Below are positions 12,115 through 25,200 of a DNA stretch of 64,000 bases, piece by piece. Source of the stretch: Eretmocerus hayati (taxonomy: Eukaryota; Arthropoda; Insecta; Hymenoptera; Aphelinidae); NCBI GenBank assembly GCA_029851415.1, contig CM056744.1, positions 104,379,338 through 104,443,337 of the forward strand, in the 5' to 3' direction. A program made the translations under genes and the position numbers. How positions within the stretch are numbered: the first letter of the stretch is position 1; each line of letters begins with the position of its first letter. Below the pieces are notes generated by a model. The model was not told where the DNA came from and made no database searches. It saw nothing but the letters and a program-made list of their open reading frames with translations.

Positions 12115-14780
12115 ATGTACGCTTTACAAATGCAGGCTGCGTGCCAGGGTGAGGGCGACCCGGAGCCCCAACCCGAACCACGCCAGCTGAGCCTTGAAGC
12201 AGCTCCTCAAGCAAACCTACCGGACTGCAGCAATTTTGACATTGTACAAGCTACACAGGTAAGTCTCTTTCCCAATTCAATTTCTTGAAAGTGAGAATGT
12301 ATTTTGAACGAGAGGGATTGTTTTAGTATGGTGCCCTGGAGAGGGTCAAGGAGCTTGTGGAGGCTGGCGCTGATGTAAATCAACCTGATGCCGAGACTGT
12401 TACACTGCTGCATTGGGCTGCCATAAACAACAGGACTGAAATAATCAAATATCTGATTGCCAAGGGTGCTGTTGTTGATGCTATTGGTGGAGATCTTGCT
12501 GCTACGCCATTACATTGGGCTACCAGGTTGAATAGTTATGACAAATGCTGTTATTTTAATCAAGCACCTGTGTAACCATAGTATAATTTTTACAGGCAAG
12601 GACATTTGGCCACAGTTGTTTTGTTGATGAAGCATGGAGCAGATCCTACTCTAAGAGACTGCGAGGGTAATACTTGTATCCATTTGGCTGCTCAGTGTGG
12701 TCATACAGCTATTGTTGCATATCTAGTCGCTAAGGGTATCAATCCCAATTTACCTGACAGGAGTGCCATGACACCACTCATGTGGAGTGCATATAAAGTC
12801 AACAGGTAAATTTTTATTCTACTATTCCATCATCTCAATCAATGCTTGTAACAATTTGATGTTGATAAATCCCCCTGCTATAGCTAATAGTTCCCCTGTT
12901 TCTCTTTGGTTCTGTTGATTTACTGGATCATGTAAAAATTGCTGCACAGTCCTTTCTTCCTCACTCCAGTCATCAGCTCAAAAACCAAAGATGAAACTTA
13001 ACTTTGAAAGTAATCATTTCCTTTTCAAGCTTTGATTATTTCCACAGTCTGGATCCCACTCGTTTCCTCCTGACATTGGGAGCATCTTATACACTAGCTG
13101 ACAACTTTCATGGGAATACAGCGCTGCATTGGGCTATCATAGCCAAAAATAACACAGCCATAAGAACTCTTGTCAATTATGGAGCTCCTCTGGATGTTCC
13201 AAATCACAAAAATGAAACTCCCATGATGTTACTGGGACCTCATATTGGGGCAGCTTGGTTAGGCCATAAGTTCAGCCATGAGATGAGACAAAAGCAAGGA
13301 AGAACGAGATACTGGATTCGCGATAAGGTGAGTTTTTGTCTTCTAATCTTTAACGTTGAAGATTTGTTCTGATGATGAAAAATTGTCTGTTGCAGAGGTT
13401 AAGATGGTACTGCATGATTAGCACGCCATTCATCATGTTCTATTTGATTGGTACAATATTAGACAGTGGCTTAGATTACTTGATAAAATTATTCGCCTTT
13501 GTTGCTCTCTACATTACCATATACACAGCAAACAAATTTGTATTCGACGAGAGACTTTATTCTAATCTGCCAATGTCGATTTATATAGCAACTAAGGTAA
13601 GAATTTAATTTGATCATTATTGCAAACTGTTGTTTATGGATTTTCCAAACTAATTGAGACTGAAACTTGTATTCTAGTTTTGGATTTATGTGACTTGGAT
13701 GTTCTGGCTTGGAGTACACGCAGCTTGGTATTTGTGGCTTTTACTAGTCGGTGGATCAGTTCCTCTCTGGATTTGTTTTCTACAGTCTTGGCGTGGTGAC
13801 CCAGGTGTGATTAAAGCCTCACAAGAGGATAAACTCAATGTAAGATTTGGTGTCAACTAATATAATTAAACATCTAAGTATTTTTTTTCATCTCACAATA
13901 ACCTTCTTCCACAGTGTATCATATATTTAGCTGAAAATGGGAGTTTTGAGACCCACTTGTTTTGTCACACGTGTTTAGTTCGTAAACCTATAAGATCCAA
14001 GCACTGTTCAGTTTGTGATGTCTGTGTTGCGAGGTATGACCATCATTGTCCTTGGGTGAACAATTGCATTGGTAAGCTTCCTTCAATTCTCAATTGTGCT
14101 TCTCACTAGTCATTCATATGAAATCATAATTTTATTTTCAGGTGCTCGCAACCACAAGTACTTCCTTGGATTTTTATTATCCCTCCTTGGTCTGTGTATA
14201 GTTGTTTTGGTTGCTTGTTTCCAATATTGGCAATTTGAATGTTGGACAAACTTGACTGACGGCCACACAGCCGATAGTTATTTGATAGCAGCTGCTACTT
14301 GTGATGCTTGGGTCATGTGGATTTTTGCCAATACAGCCCTTCACTCGTTTTGGGTGGGAACACTTCTCGCCTGTCAGTTTTATCAGGTTAGTGAAGCTGC
14401 GAATTTTGATCCGATTGATATCGTGTGCTCTCATTACTCGCGTGCTACATCCTCTATGATCCTCAAATACTTTATTCTCAATAATGAGATGTTAGTCTGA
14501 GGTTAAATTAGGTCACATTACTTAAATAATAAAAATTTTCCAGATTATGATTCTGGGCATGACAACAAACGAACGCATCAACGCAGGTCGCTACAAGCAT
14601 TTTAGCAAAGGTAATCCATTCCATAGAGGTGCCTTGCAAAATGCAGCTGACTTCTGTGAATGTAGTTTTTGTGGATTGAAAGCCAAACCAAGCAGTGATT
14701 GGCTACGCATTTATGACGTGAAACAGTGCATCGAAAAATTGCCGTTATTACCGCAAAAAGACAGTTATCAGTGTGTTTGA
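12115..14780 (+). CDS. Hip14: Hip14 palmitoyltransferase (ZDHHC17 orthologue): ankyrin repeats plus DHHC domain
   Basis: The coding exons are 12115-12258, 12327-12526, 12596-12805, 13048-13327, 13396-13596, 13678-13839, 13915-14071, 14142-14386 and 14544-14780. All junctions are GT/AG, phases match, and the total is 611 residues against 632 in human ZDHHC17. Residues from about 43 ([10 protein letters not shown]) to about 250 are ankyrin repeats ([48 protein letters not shown]). Membrane helices follow. DPG is at 386-388, and a cysteine-rich domain contains the catalytic DHHC at 441-444 ([14 protein letters not shown]). The TTxE motif (TTNER) is at 540-544. The family transfers palmitate to cysteines of synaptic and vesicle proteins such as SNAP25 and CSP at Golgi and presynaptic membranes. 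Nothing essential is missing, so the enzyme should be active. A second in-frame ATG follows at codon 6. A four-codon upstream frame may affect translation. Confidence 0.95.
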
Positions 14781-16971
14781 GTTTTTCAACTTGTGGCGAA
14801 AAATTCGCAATATATGCGATTGATTTCGCTGATGTAGAATGCGGAAAGCTTGAACCAAACAGTACCTCGAGTTATGAGAAATAAGATCCTCAGTCTTAAT
14901 GATCTAGTCATCATATACTGACATGTGAACAAAAAAGCAAGAAACAAAAATTCATCATATCACGTAAACGAAAACATGATTAAATCCACACATTGTGCCA
15001 TCATAGACTTTTGCAACGTTAGATGTACCCTTTGAAGAGATTTTGTACCGCCTTATTCGTATTGTACATATGCTTCAACCAAGTTGAGCAAACATGTTCT
15101 GCAAGTTTAGTTGTGTGATCCAGGTTATTTTTTTGAAATGGACATCGTTGAGAACTCCTTATGGTTTCATGAACGAGATCAGACCTCGAGTAAAACTCAT
15201 CATTTGCAAAATTCCCCGACTTACGTTATTTGATGTTGGATTGAATTACCGTTCGAAGTTTTCCATATGCTTAGAGCTTAAGTAGTGTTGCCAATTTTGC
15301 ATCATATTCGTGGTATATGCATCAATGGAATATTTTGATCCCAAATTCATATTTGGTCGTAACAAATGATATGGAAACGAAGAAGTGTAGATGAATTACA
15401 CGTGCCATTTTCCTTGACGACTGAAAATTTTAGTTAGACCTCTGATTGGAAATGAATGTGATTCTGACTGCCATGCAACTCTTTAGCTTGCATCTACCTC
15501 ATAGGGAATTATTTAGAAGTCATTTATTGACTCATGTATGAGAAATTCAGTTGAAATCAGACGCGAACTGACACGAGATAGAGAATACACTGGATAATTC
15601 ACTATCTCAACATTTATCAAAGGCCACTTTTATAGAATTTTTTATACTCTAAAAAACTCAATTTAAACTTACGGCGCCAAGCTAATTCATGGGGAATGAT
15701 ATTTCATCCAGCAGAAACGCATTCTTCTGTAAAGTATCCACGACACACATGTACAAAGATGAGAAGAACGAGTATTCAGTTTCCTTAGTATCATGAGCAA
15801 TGAAAATGACAAATTTGCGAGATGAAATCCTTCTTCTCTTGTTGACATTGAAATAGGGAGCAATCCAATCTTATTCCACCAAGATCATAAGGTGTTAAAA
15901 AACATTCCAAATGATTGCATTGGAACATTTTGCTCTACTCTAGCGGTTACTAAAATATTGTAAATCTTGGAAGTTCTTAATTCTGCTTCATCAGTGTCTT
16001 TTGTAATTGCAATATTTGCGATTTCAAGAATTCTAAAACCATAAATAGTCCTCTCAATTTAATAAATCTTTGATGTTACATCAATTACAAGATTATATCC
16101 ACGTTGAAAGGAATTTTATCTAGAATTGGGAGTTAAGATCGAAAAATACCGTGAAAATATTTCAAATTGAAATCCTCTCTGTATTTGTCGATAAGAATGT
16201 TGAGATCCTGTTGTCTAACTATCATCTATCAACTCCAATTAAGATTAGTGACATTAGCACAGATTCATTGGACAGGTTGCACAAAAATTGCACAGCATCA
16301 AATATTCAAAACTATGATATATGTATAGAATGATAGCTTGAAATTTTAATCAAAGGTTCCAAGGCTTAACTGAAAATTTTGCTTTCACGTGTTTATTGCA
16401 GAATGTATTAGATTACTTATTGAAAAAAGATTTTCGACTGGATATATGTAACAGTTTATCGCGAAAATTTTATGAGTGATTACTGAAAAGTTTTCATGAA
16501 TCATGTCATAAAATTTTCTGAACTAAATTTCATCATCAGTAATCTTTGCGTCGAGGAGGGTGGAATTATGTATATTTTCTAAAACCTCTAATTGAGCAAT
16601 ATTCTGAACGTTCCAACCCTTATCAAAATTACCTGAGCTGTTATGCAGAATTGTATATATCAATTGGTCCCTCCAAGGAGTGAATATCAACAGATTGTTG
16701 TATGCTAAGACAAATAAAAATTACTCCTTTGACATATGCTTTCTATAATTTTCTTGACGCATTTTTCGCTTCAATCGTAACCGGAAGAACCTCACCACAC
16801 CAGATCTTATATCTTCATAGTGTTGATCTCGTATTATTTATTATTTATTTATTATTAGACGTCTGCTAATTTGCTAAATAGTAGCTAGTTGGGCAGTTAG
16901 GGTCGTTTTGATAGGTCTGCTCGCCACGTCCTTATCAAAACTTTCATCGGGATTGGGTCACCTGATTCAAG
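14781..16971. other. Hip14 3' UTR and intergenic space
   Basis: The first clear AATAAA I find on the plus strand after the Hip14 stop is at 16061-16066, which would give a long 3' UTR of about 1.3 kb; an earlier variant signal is possible. No exon with sensible coding composition was found. A TTATTTATTTATTATT stretch lies just after 16830. Confidence 0.35.
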
Positions 16972-18327
16972 ATGACGAAAGATGAAGAAAACTCTTCCTC
17001 TGATACGCTAGAAAGATCAAACTTATCATCCTTACAGTCGGATTTGAGTTCAATGAAAAAAACTTCAGAAATTGATTCTAAAGCTAACCTGAACAAAACT
17101 CAAAGTAATATACCCACGAACTTACAAATGTTCTAAATTTTACTGGAAAAAAAATTTTCTAATTTTTTACGTTTTTATCGATTAAAGATTGCTTTTGCAA
17201 ACAGAATCTTCAAGAAAGTACGAAGTTTCAACCCCGTTCTATTCTCACGACTAATAACAACGCAAATCATGTTCCATACAGTTGTGACTGTCAGCGATTT
17301 CAGTTGTGAGTTTTTTTGCGATTTCTTCCTCCTCAAATGAATTAAAAAGTCATAACGCCATCGAATTTCCTACTTCGTTACAGCAATGATTTTCAAAATC
17401 AAGTCGGCAATGGTGAGTATTTCCTTCACAAATCATACATTAATATGGAAAACTTGCTGCTAAAATAACTGTTATCTAGACAAATATGAATGGCAACGTC
17501 AAAACTGGAAATGGCCACGACGCTGCTACGCTAATAAACGAGATAAATCCTACGATGTAAAGTCGAAAAACAGAAGAAACTCGAGACCCGAACAGGTTTA
17601 TACTTTTTTCCTTATCACAATCAGCAAAAGTTTTCTAGAGCGTGACTCATGATTATTATTCAATTTTACCCAGACATTTTGCGATAAATGCGAAGGAACA
17701 TTTCAAAAAGATTCCGGCTTCCATGCATCCAGTGAAAATCCAATGAAATACGAATGGAATCCTAATACGGACAACGAAAAAGCTGAAAAAATTGAAATTT
17801 ATTACTTTGATCATGGAAACTCTGCGTACGGCGACTCTCTAATTTTCACAAAAAATTGAATCAGATTTACTATGCTGAGTCTGTTGATAATATTGTTTCT
17901 TACTTTCAGATATTTCCACACGACAGACTTACCTCCAATTTTGGCTACAGAAAAGTGCGCGGAAAAAACTTACACGGCGTCAACTCAATTTTGGGCCGAA
18001 ATTTTCGGTTACGTGCACATAGGAGCAACATTTTTTACAACTCTAATATTACAATTCATAAGGTGTCTACTATTCAGTTTAGTGAGACCTTTAACTGTTG
18101 GAGTTGTTCAACTTATAGCTGATTACTTTGTAAAGCCTCTGCTCTCTATAACTTTTAACGGCATTATACAACCGATTCTTATATTATTTTACAACATGGC
18201 AACATCTTTACGAGATTGTTGCGAGCCATTGGCTACAATTTTGGGATTTTACACTAGAGAATTTGCGGCTCTATTCAGATCATGCAGGCTGATTGAGATC
18301 AATCATCATCACAAAAATGGATCGTAG
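16972..18327 (+). CDS. Unnamed multi-exon gene with a hydrophobic C-terminal domain
   Basis: Likely exons are 16972-17104, 17215-17305 (or starting at 17205), 17384-17412, 17480-17595, 17674-17825 and 17910-18327. They total 312 residues with matching phases. Exons 17384 onward are the firmest. The first junction is uncertain: the stronger acceptor at 17205 does not keep frame with the 16972 start. The donor at 17826 is weak (GTACGG). The N-terminal half is polar with Cys pairs (SCDCQRF, FCDKCEGTF) and a basic stretch (WKWPRRCYANKR). The last exon starts YFHTTDLPPILATEKCAEK and continues into hydrophobic segments (FGYVHIGATFFTTLILQF, PLTVGVVQLIADYFVKPLL, GIIQPILILFYNMAT), probably two or three membrane helices. 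It ends INHHHKNGS. I do not recognise the family and infer no function. It lies between Hip14 and Mob2 and is convergent with Mob2. Confidence 0.6.
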
Positions 18328-19235
18328 AAGAAAAAACGAAACAAAGAAGAACTAACAAGGATATAATTTAACACCAGGTATATATTTGTTCTTCGTTATA
18401 ACTTTACATAATCATCATTGTTTTCACGCTTTGTTGTTTATCTCTTCTTCATATTTTATACAGAACAAATGATTCATAATCTATATTTTTCTTTCCTCAT
18501 TCATCAATGTTTTATCCTCATCGCTCATCACATAAGGTGCTAAGTTTCCATTGTTTTTTTTTCTTCTTTTAATTATATCTATAATCTGTCAATAATTTTC
18601 AATATCTTCACCACTCACGGGGCGTATCATCTTTCATCTCTGTTTCGCGAATAAATTATTTACAATCTCACAAACAGCAAAACGAAGGAACCTAATTTAC
18701 ATCTTACAGCTGCTTTTTTTTCATCATTATTTTATCTCGCTATTTACAGGTACTACTTGCATCATATTTCATTTCCGTCTCTCTCCCGCCTCGAAAATTG
18801 TTATTTTTTTTTTTTTCAAAAAAAATGACGCGTATTTAATCGATTTTAATATTATATAATAATGATAGTAATCCTACATTTTTTTTCTTCCTGTACAGAG
18901 TCTCGCGCACGCACAAGCAAGCTTAACTTTCTCACTTTTTTTTGAGGTCTACACGGCATTGTAGTACAATTTCTGCGGGCTTTGGAAGCGTGCGTTTATC
19001 AATTACGCACAAAAAAGAACAGCCTCGACAGTATTATAATGATGATAATAATAATAGAAAAGCTTCTCGAGGTTGAATTTTGGGAGAAGAGACTGGCCTC
19101 GATGACGCATTACGACTTGCATCAGGAGTAAAAGGCATTATCGTGGATCATCTCCAATTGTTTGCAGGAACTGCATATCCTTTGGCTTCGACGATTTGAA
19201 AAAGGCTATTTTGAAGCCCAGATCGACATCATCCT
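18328..19235. other. Shared 3' region of two convergent genes
   Basis: The plus-strand gene ending at 18327 has AATAAA at 18650-18655. The minus-strand Mob2 stop is at 19238-19236, so its 3' UTR also falls here; a minus-strand ATTAAA lies near 18840. The two transcripts may overlap at their 3' ends. Long T runs occur, for example near 18808-18819. Confidence 0.4.
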
Positions 19236-22200
19236 CTAGGTGCCCGAAACTGTCATTGGCGCTTCGGAACCGCTCGTCGACGCTGTTTGTGAAGTGCTAC
19301 CTGTCGTCGATGTGTCACCTGCTGCAGATGGAAAATTCGTATGATTTAGGTACTTTAGAGATCAAAAGGAAAGGGAATTCAGAAAATTGAACATTCTTTA
19401 CAGATGAAGATATCAGTTACAGTTTCAATCGATTGTGAGTGATATAGACTGAATAAGGTACTTTCTAGTCGAGTTTACCATACTCTTGAGACATTTTGTT
19501 GAGTTTCTTTTAGAGTTTCTTTTAGTTTCAAGATAGGGTGATATTCATAGATGATACAGTAGCTTCTGCACATTGATTGACATGGCTCTGATCGGTTTTT
19601 TGACATCGTGAAAATATCAATACCGCAAAACATTGATTCGATTGCTGAGCATAGTGAGCTAGAAGTTGTAGCTTACTCCATCACAAGTCGTTTTGAGTTT
19701 TGCTGGAGATAGCTCTGGACACGTTGAAAGAACAGTCTCTAATTTTTTATGAAGTTGTGAACTAGGAAATTTAGGGTTTTCTGTTTTATTTTGTGAACAT
19801 GGCACAATTTGCATTTTTTCAAGTTTCAGAATAGATAGTAAACTTTGACGGTCATTTTTGAAACTTTTCTGAGGCTGAAATACATTGTGATCTACGTTAT
19901 TTCGACAAAGTCTGTTAACAAGTTCCTAGTACTCTTATGAAAAATTCAACAAGTCAACAGATCATCTGAGATCCTGAAAAATTCAGAGAATAATTCGAAA
20001 AAGTATGCCAACCATTTTGAAGAATAAAAAGTTGTTCGAAAAATCAGGGACCACAAGAGTACAACATTTCTACAGATTACTCATTTTTTGATTTTACTTG
20101 CAGTAGAAACTTGTTCCCAAGAGTACCCGGAAATACCTGCATAGATGAAACTCAAATGAAAACCGATTCTGTCTCATTTTATAGAAAGGCTGTATCAGAA
20201 AATTTTTACAAACATGGAACAGAGAGATTTGCCAATTTATCCTACTTTCCCAAAAACAATGTCACTGAACAAAGATTTCAAAATGATTGAACTCATCGAG
20301 GTATAATTTTTCTGGCTAAAATTCCATATCAATTTTGTTTTAAAATCATAATCACATACTTCAATCTCTGTTCTCGAATCAGAGTACTTACTACTGTTAC
20401 CAGACGTAGAATCACAATTTCAATGTCAGAAAATATCCTCAAATTATCTCAATACTCATTTCCTTATGTAGAGACTAAAATAGATCTTTTTACAAACAGC
20501 GTTTTTTTAGAAGACTATGATGAAAGTACTCCCGCAATCGATTGAAAAGTAACAAATTTATATCTGGAAAATGAATATAAATGTACCTAGTAGGGCAGCT
20601 TCGAGATCGCCAAGAATTTCAGTCTCCTTAGAATCGATGAGACTGAATCGTTGATTCAAAAGCGTTAGGTGGGCGAAGACACAGTTGAGGTGTACGTGAA
20701 GCCCCAAGTGTGCCACCTCCCGGAAGTGGCAGTGGTATATGTGTGCCATTACGTGATATAGCAGCCGCAGGATTTTACGCACTATCGATTCGAACGAGCT
20801 TGGAAATTCGTTCGCTGAAAAAAAAACAAACAGGATAAATTATTATTATATATAAATATATACTTAAAATCGGGTTTAACATGATGTATAATCAATAGAT
20901 CGAGATATATATGAGTAGCTACGATTTTATATACAAGATCAATTTGGTAATTTTTTTTTTTTTTTTTTAATAGCAAAGGTTTAACGGTATATTTGTAAAG
21001 AATGTTTTTGTAAGATATACCTTAGTGATAAGAGTCACGTGAAATAAATTTGTATATGATTTATAGGAAATGAATAATTTTTTTTAAAGGTTGCAGAGAA
21101 ATGTTATTAATGAGTGAAATGTTGTATTCGTTTGATTTACGTGATCTTCTACAATTTTCTTAGAAAAATGATTCATCTTTAAGAGCAAATGATGAACGAT
21201 GACATCATGCTTTTCACATCGAAGCGAGACATAAATATTGATAACATATTGATTGATGATGACATAGCAAATCGAGCAAACTTTCCGACAACGCCCTTGT
21301 AAAGTTGACCCGTAAAATTCATGATGATAATAATATCATTGAGAATACCGGGCAATGCATGCACGTAACTTGCTAGGAAAATTGTGTTGATAATTTTTTT
21401 ACAAGAATCGATAAATGGTTTATAAGACTTTCTTCAAGCTGTATTCTGTACTATTTTATGGATGTAGTTACTAGGAAATTGATTTTGAAAAAGATTTTGA
21501 AGCAGAAGAAATAACAATTCATTTTTACCCAGAGAGCAAGTATTAAAAGTAATTTCTTAAGAAGGGTGGAGCTTTGAAAGATTAAATAGATTACAGAGTT
21601 ATGTATTTTGAGCTTTTACCATATTTTGTAGGAAATATCGTCTCGTCATTGATGGTACGTTGTGTGAAGGTCATCACGTAATCTATATATTGCGGCGCTG
21701 CCACCCTAGTTTTCTTTCCCTTTTCGTCGAACCACAGGTACGTTCTGAAAGCATATAAGATGATTAAATACCAGAAGTTTCAGAAAAATCAATATCGATA
21801 GAATTAAGTCAATACCAAGTTTGAATGGATAATTCACGAATCATAAAAGTCTAATGAGAAAAATTTACGGTCACGGAAAAATCTATCGAGAGATGGAATT
21901 ATTTTTGTAAAATTATTCGTAAAAAGGAAAATGCAGAACTAAAATCTTGATCACAAGGGTCTATTTCTGTGAAAAATCAATATAGTGGCCACTCTGTGGG
22001 ATACCGGGAGTGCCGTCAATAAATCAGGGTGTCCACAAATGGAAAATTTTCAAATTCTCGATGAATTTCCAATTTTTTACGATGATTCTGACGAAATTCC
22101 CGACTTCTTTTAAAAAAATCGCGCAGCAGTAGTCAACCAAAAACCATGACCCACTATGATTTTTTACGTATTCTGACCTGCTGGAAATGACCCCGGTGGT

Positions 22201-25200
22201 TTTATAATGCAAGCGTAAGTAATTAGCTGTGAGCAAATGATGACGGACTATTTCCGTCCTATATGGAGCTGCCCACCCTCATGAACGGATTTCAACACAT
22301 CTACATATCCCCATCTGCTCAAAGCTAATTTCTTACCAATCCTAGCTTCCTAAAACTATTCGGGATTCAGCAGGTCGAAATACGTAATAAAACAGTGGGT
22401 AATGATTTTTGGTCGATTGAAACAAACTTCATGGAAAATTATCGATTTCGCAGGGTGTTTTCCGAGAAATTGTCGCTTCCCCTTTCTCTTCGGTATCTTG
22501 CGCACATTACGAAGACCTTTCTGAACGTCTTAGCTTTTGAGCCTCAAGCAGGCCTGGTTTTCGATTCCTGGGGTCAAAATACGTGAGGAAAACATCATTT
22601 GACCAATCTTTGGCGCGCCACCAGGTAGGATCTGCAATTTCTACCTAATTTTTCAAAAACCGTCAAGGCTTTTGCTAGAATCTGAGATTTTCTTCCAAAA
22701 TTTAAGAAAATGTTCTCCGTCTACGTGCAAAATAGGAAAAATTGTGACCCCAGGAGTGACGATTTTCAACAATGTCACTTTTTCGTTCAACCCTATTGCA
22801 CAGTATCACAATGCTCTATATAATTTTCGATAGTTTGGAGAAAATGAGCTGAATTAACGATAAATTCCCGATGTTTTTACGACTACGTAACATTTCCGAT
22901 GACTTTCCGACTCTTTACGGCTTTTTATTTTGCAGACACTCTGACAAAAGAACTGTAAAAAAGAATGATTTGTGTCAACAAAACCACATTTACGGTGGCC
23001 AAACGACGTTAACCGATTACAAAATGACAGAAAATTGTATTCAATGAAAGTATTCATGCAGTCAAACTCATTCCAACTCTACTGTTGCATACTTAATTTC
23101 TTCGACAGATTCGCTATCATCATTGTTGACCAAACAGAAAGAGTTATTTTGATATGATTTATCCATCTAAGGATCAAGACCCCATAGAAAGTGACAGTAA
23201 ACTCTCTGTCGCCTTCTTGCGAGACCAAAAAACGTGAAATTTCTTGAAATTCCGATTCAAGTATTTTTCACTCAAGTTTCCACAAAAAAATTACTACGAG
23301 GAAAGCTCTCACAAGATGTTTTCAGAGAGGACTTCGAAACATTCCCGATAAATTCCAGACTCATTTTTCATTTAAAATTTTGCCGAAACCGACAGCCAGG
23401 AGCATCACTGAGACCTATAATATACAAAAAATCCACAAGACTTGTAGAGTTCGTCGAGAGATCAAGGAGGAAGGTGGAAGCTCTCGTACAGCTGTTTACC
23501 TAATTTTATCATTCTGCATCTTCATCTTCGTAGCTATTTTAGAATTGGAAAATATGATTGAAAGGATCAATCCAAGTTGAGCTTGGCTGCGGAACGTCAA
23601 ATGTCATGTGCTATGATAGCTGTAAGACACTACCGGATCTCAAATTTTGTCATCTTTCCACCCGATAAAAATTTCTCCCGATCTGCTCTGAGAGTAAGTA
23701 ACTAGAATTTCCGACTGGTCGAAATATTCCTCCGAAATCTCCAAAATTTTTCCGAATATTTTCCGACCGTGAACGATTCTTGGTCAAAAGAGACTCTAAA
23801 ATAGAAGTGACATAATTCCGGGAAAAACAATATCTTGGAAGTTCACGACAACGCGACGATCCTATAATTTTTATATAACGCTCAGAGATTTTGACTACTT
23901 GAATTAGTGTCTTTTAATACGACGGCAGCTGCACTTGAGTTACGTGATTTGCCAACTAATTTATCATGATTATCTATCAGAAATTTTCATCTCAATAGCA
24001 CATGCAAGCTTGTTTCATCGGAACAACAGGCATTTAGAATCAAAAAGCGCAGGTATGCTTGAGAATTATTACGGAAAGAAGTCTTTTGTCACGTGACTCA
24101 TGAAAGTCCTGCTCCATATTGAATTTCGCAAACTTCGAAATTTAATTTCAATTATTCTTACAGTGGAAAAGTTGCAATTTTCTGTCCTACGCATCTTTTC
24201 TCATGGAAAATTGTGTCATACGACATTTTGCAAATTTCTTAGGGTAAACTCAGTCCCTCATTCCCGAATTCTTCCGGGTTTCCCCCGTAGACAATCTGCT
24301 TCATGTATCAAGATAAACGGACATCAAATGTTTAAAAATAAAATCGGTTTATGAAATTGCTAAATCAACAGCCCAACGGCAAACGCGCCATGAAGCCAAA
24401 CTAAAATGGTAAGAGCAACAATTGGTTTAGTAAGAGGCATTTTTTAATTGAGAAAAAAACTAGAAACAAAAAATTTCATCAAATGAGAAACGTTTAGATC
24501 TCGCAGGTTCCATTTTAATTAGCTACGCCTCAAGTCATTCCAATTTCCCATAAAAGATCAAAAAACTCAATCCCATAGTGTAGGAATTCGATTCACCCAA
24601 CCCAAAAAAAATCTCTATTATTTCTTCACCGTGACCAATCACCAACGAATAACGCAATCTCGCATTGTGTCAACGCCACACAGAACAAACGAAATCAAAG
24701 GCAGGTGGAAACTAGAGAGCGTGTCGACCAAGAAAAAAAAGTAATCACGAGCTAAGCTCGAGTGTCAGCAATTATCACACTAACGTTAGAATCAAACTAA
24801 TAATACATACAGGTATGGTTAAGAAATAAATGTACCTGAGTCCAGGTCCAGTCATATCAGGGCAGCCTGTTGGTGTACAGAATTCACTGATGGTACCGTA
24901 AACGAGATTAATGTGATCAAAAAGTGCTAAGGTGTGTGATGCAAGCCACTCGTTGTAATCGAGGCCTGCTGGTAAATCGACAAGTACCCTCATGTCGACG
25001 TCTGGCAATTGCCTTTCGAGAGCCGCCTCTTCCAGGTACAATTTTGGATCCTCCGTTGTTCCCGCATCTTTTTCTTTTCGTCGGGCTTTTCTGTAATCAG
25101 AAAAAAATCACTATGTTAGATTGATATATATAGACTGTTTCATAGGTATTGCTTGGAGTTGGGAAATTTTATATCATGAGTCGGGGTGACTTTTCTTACA

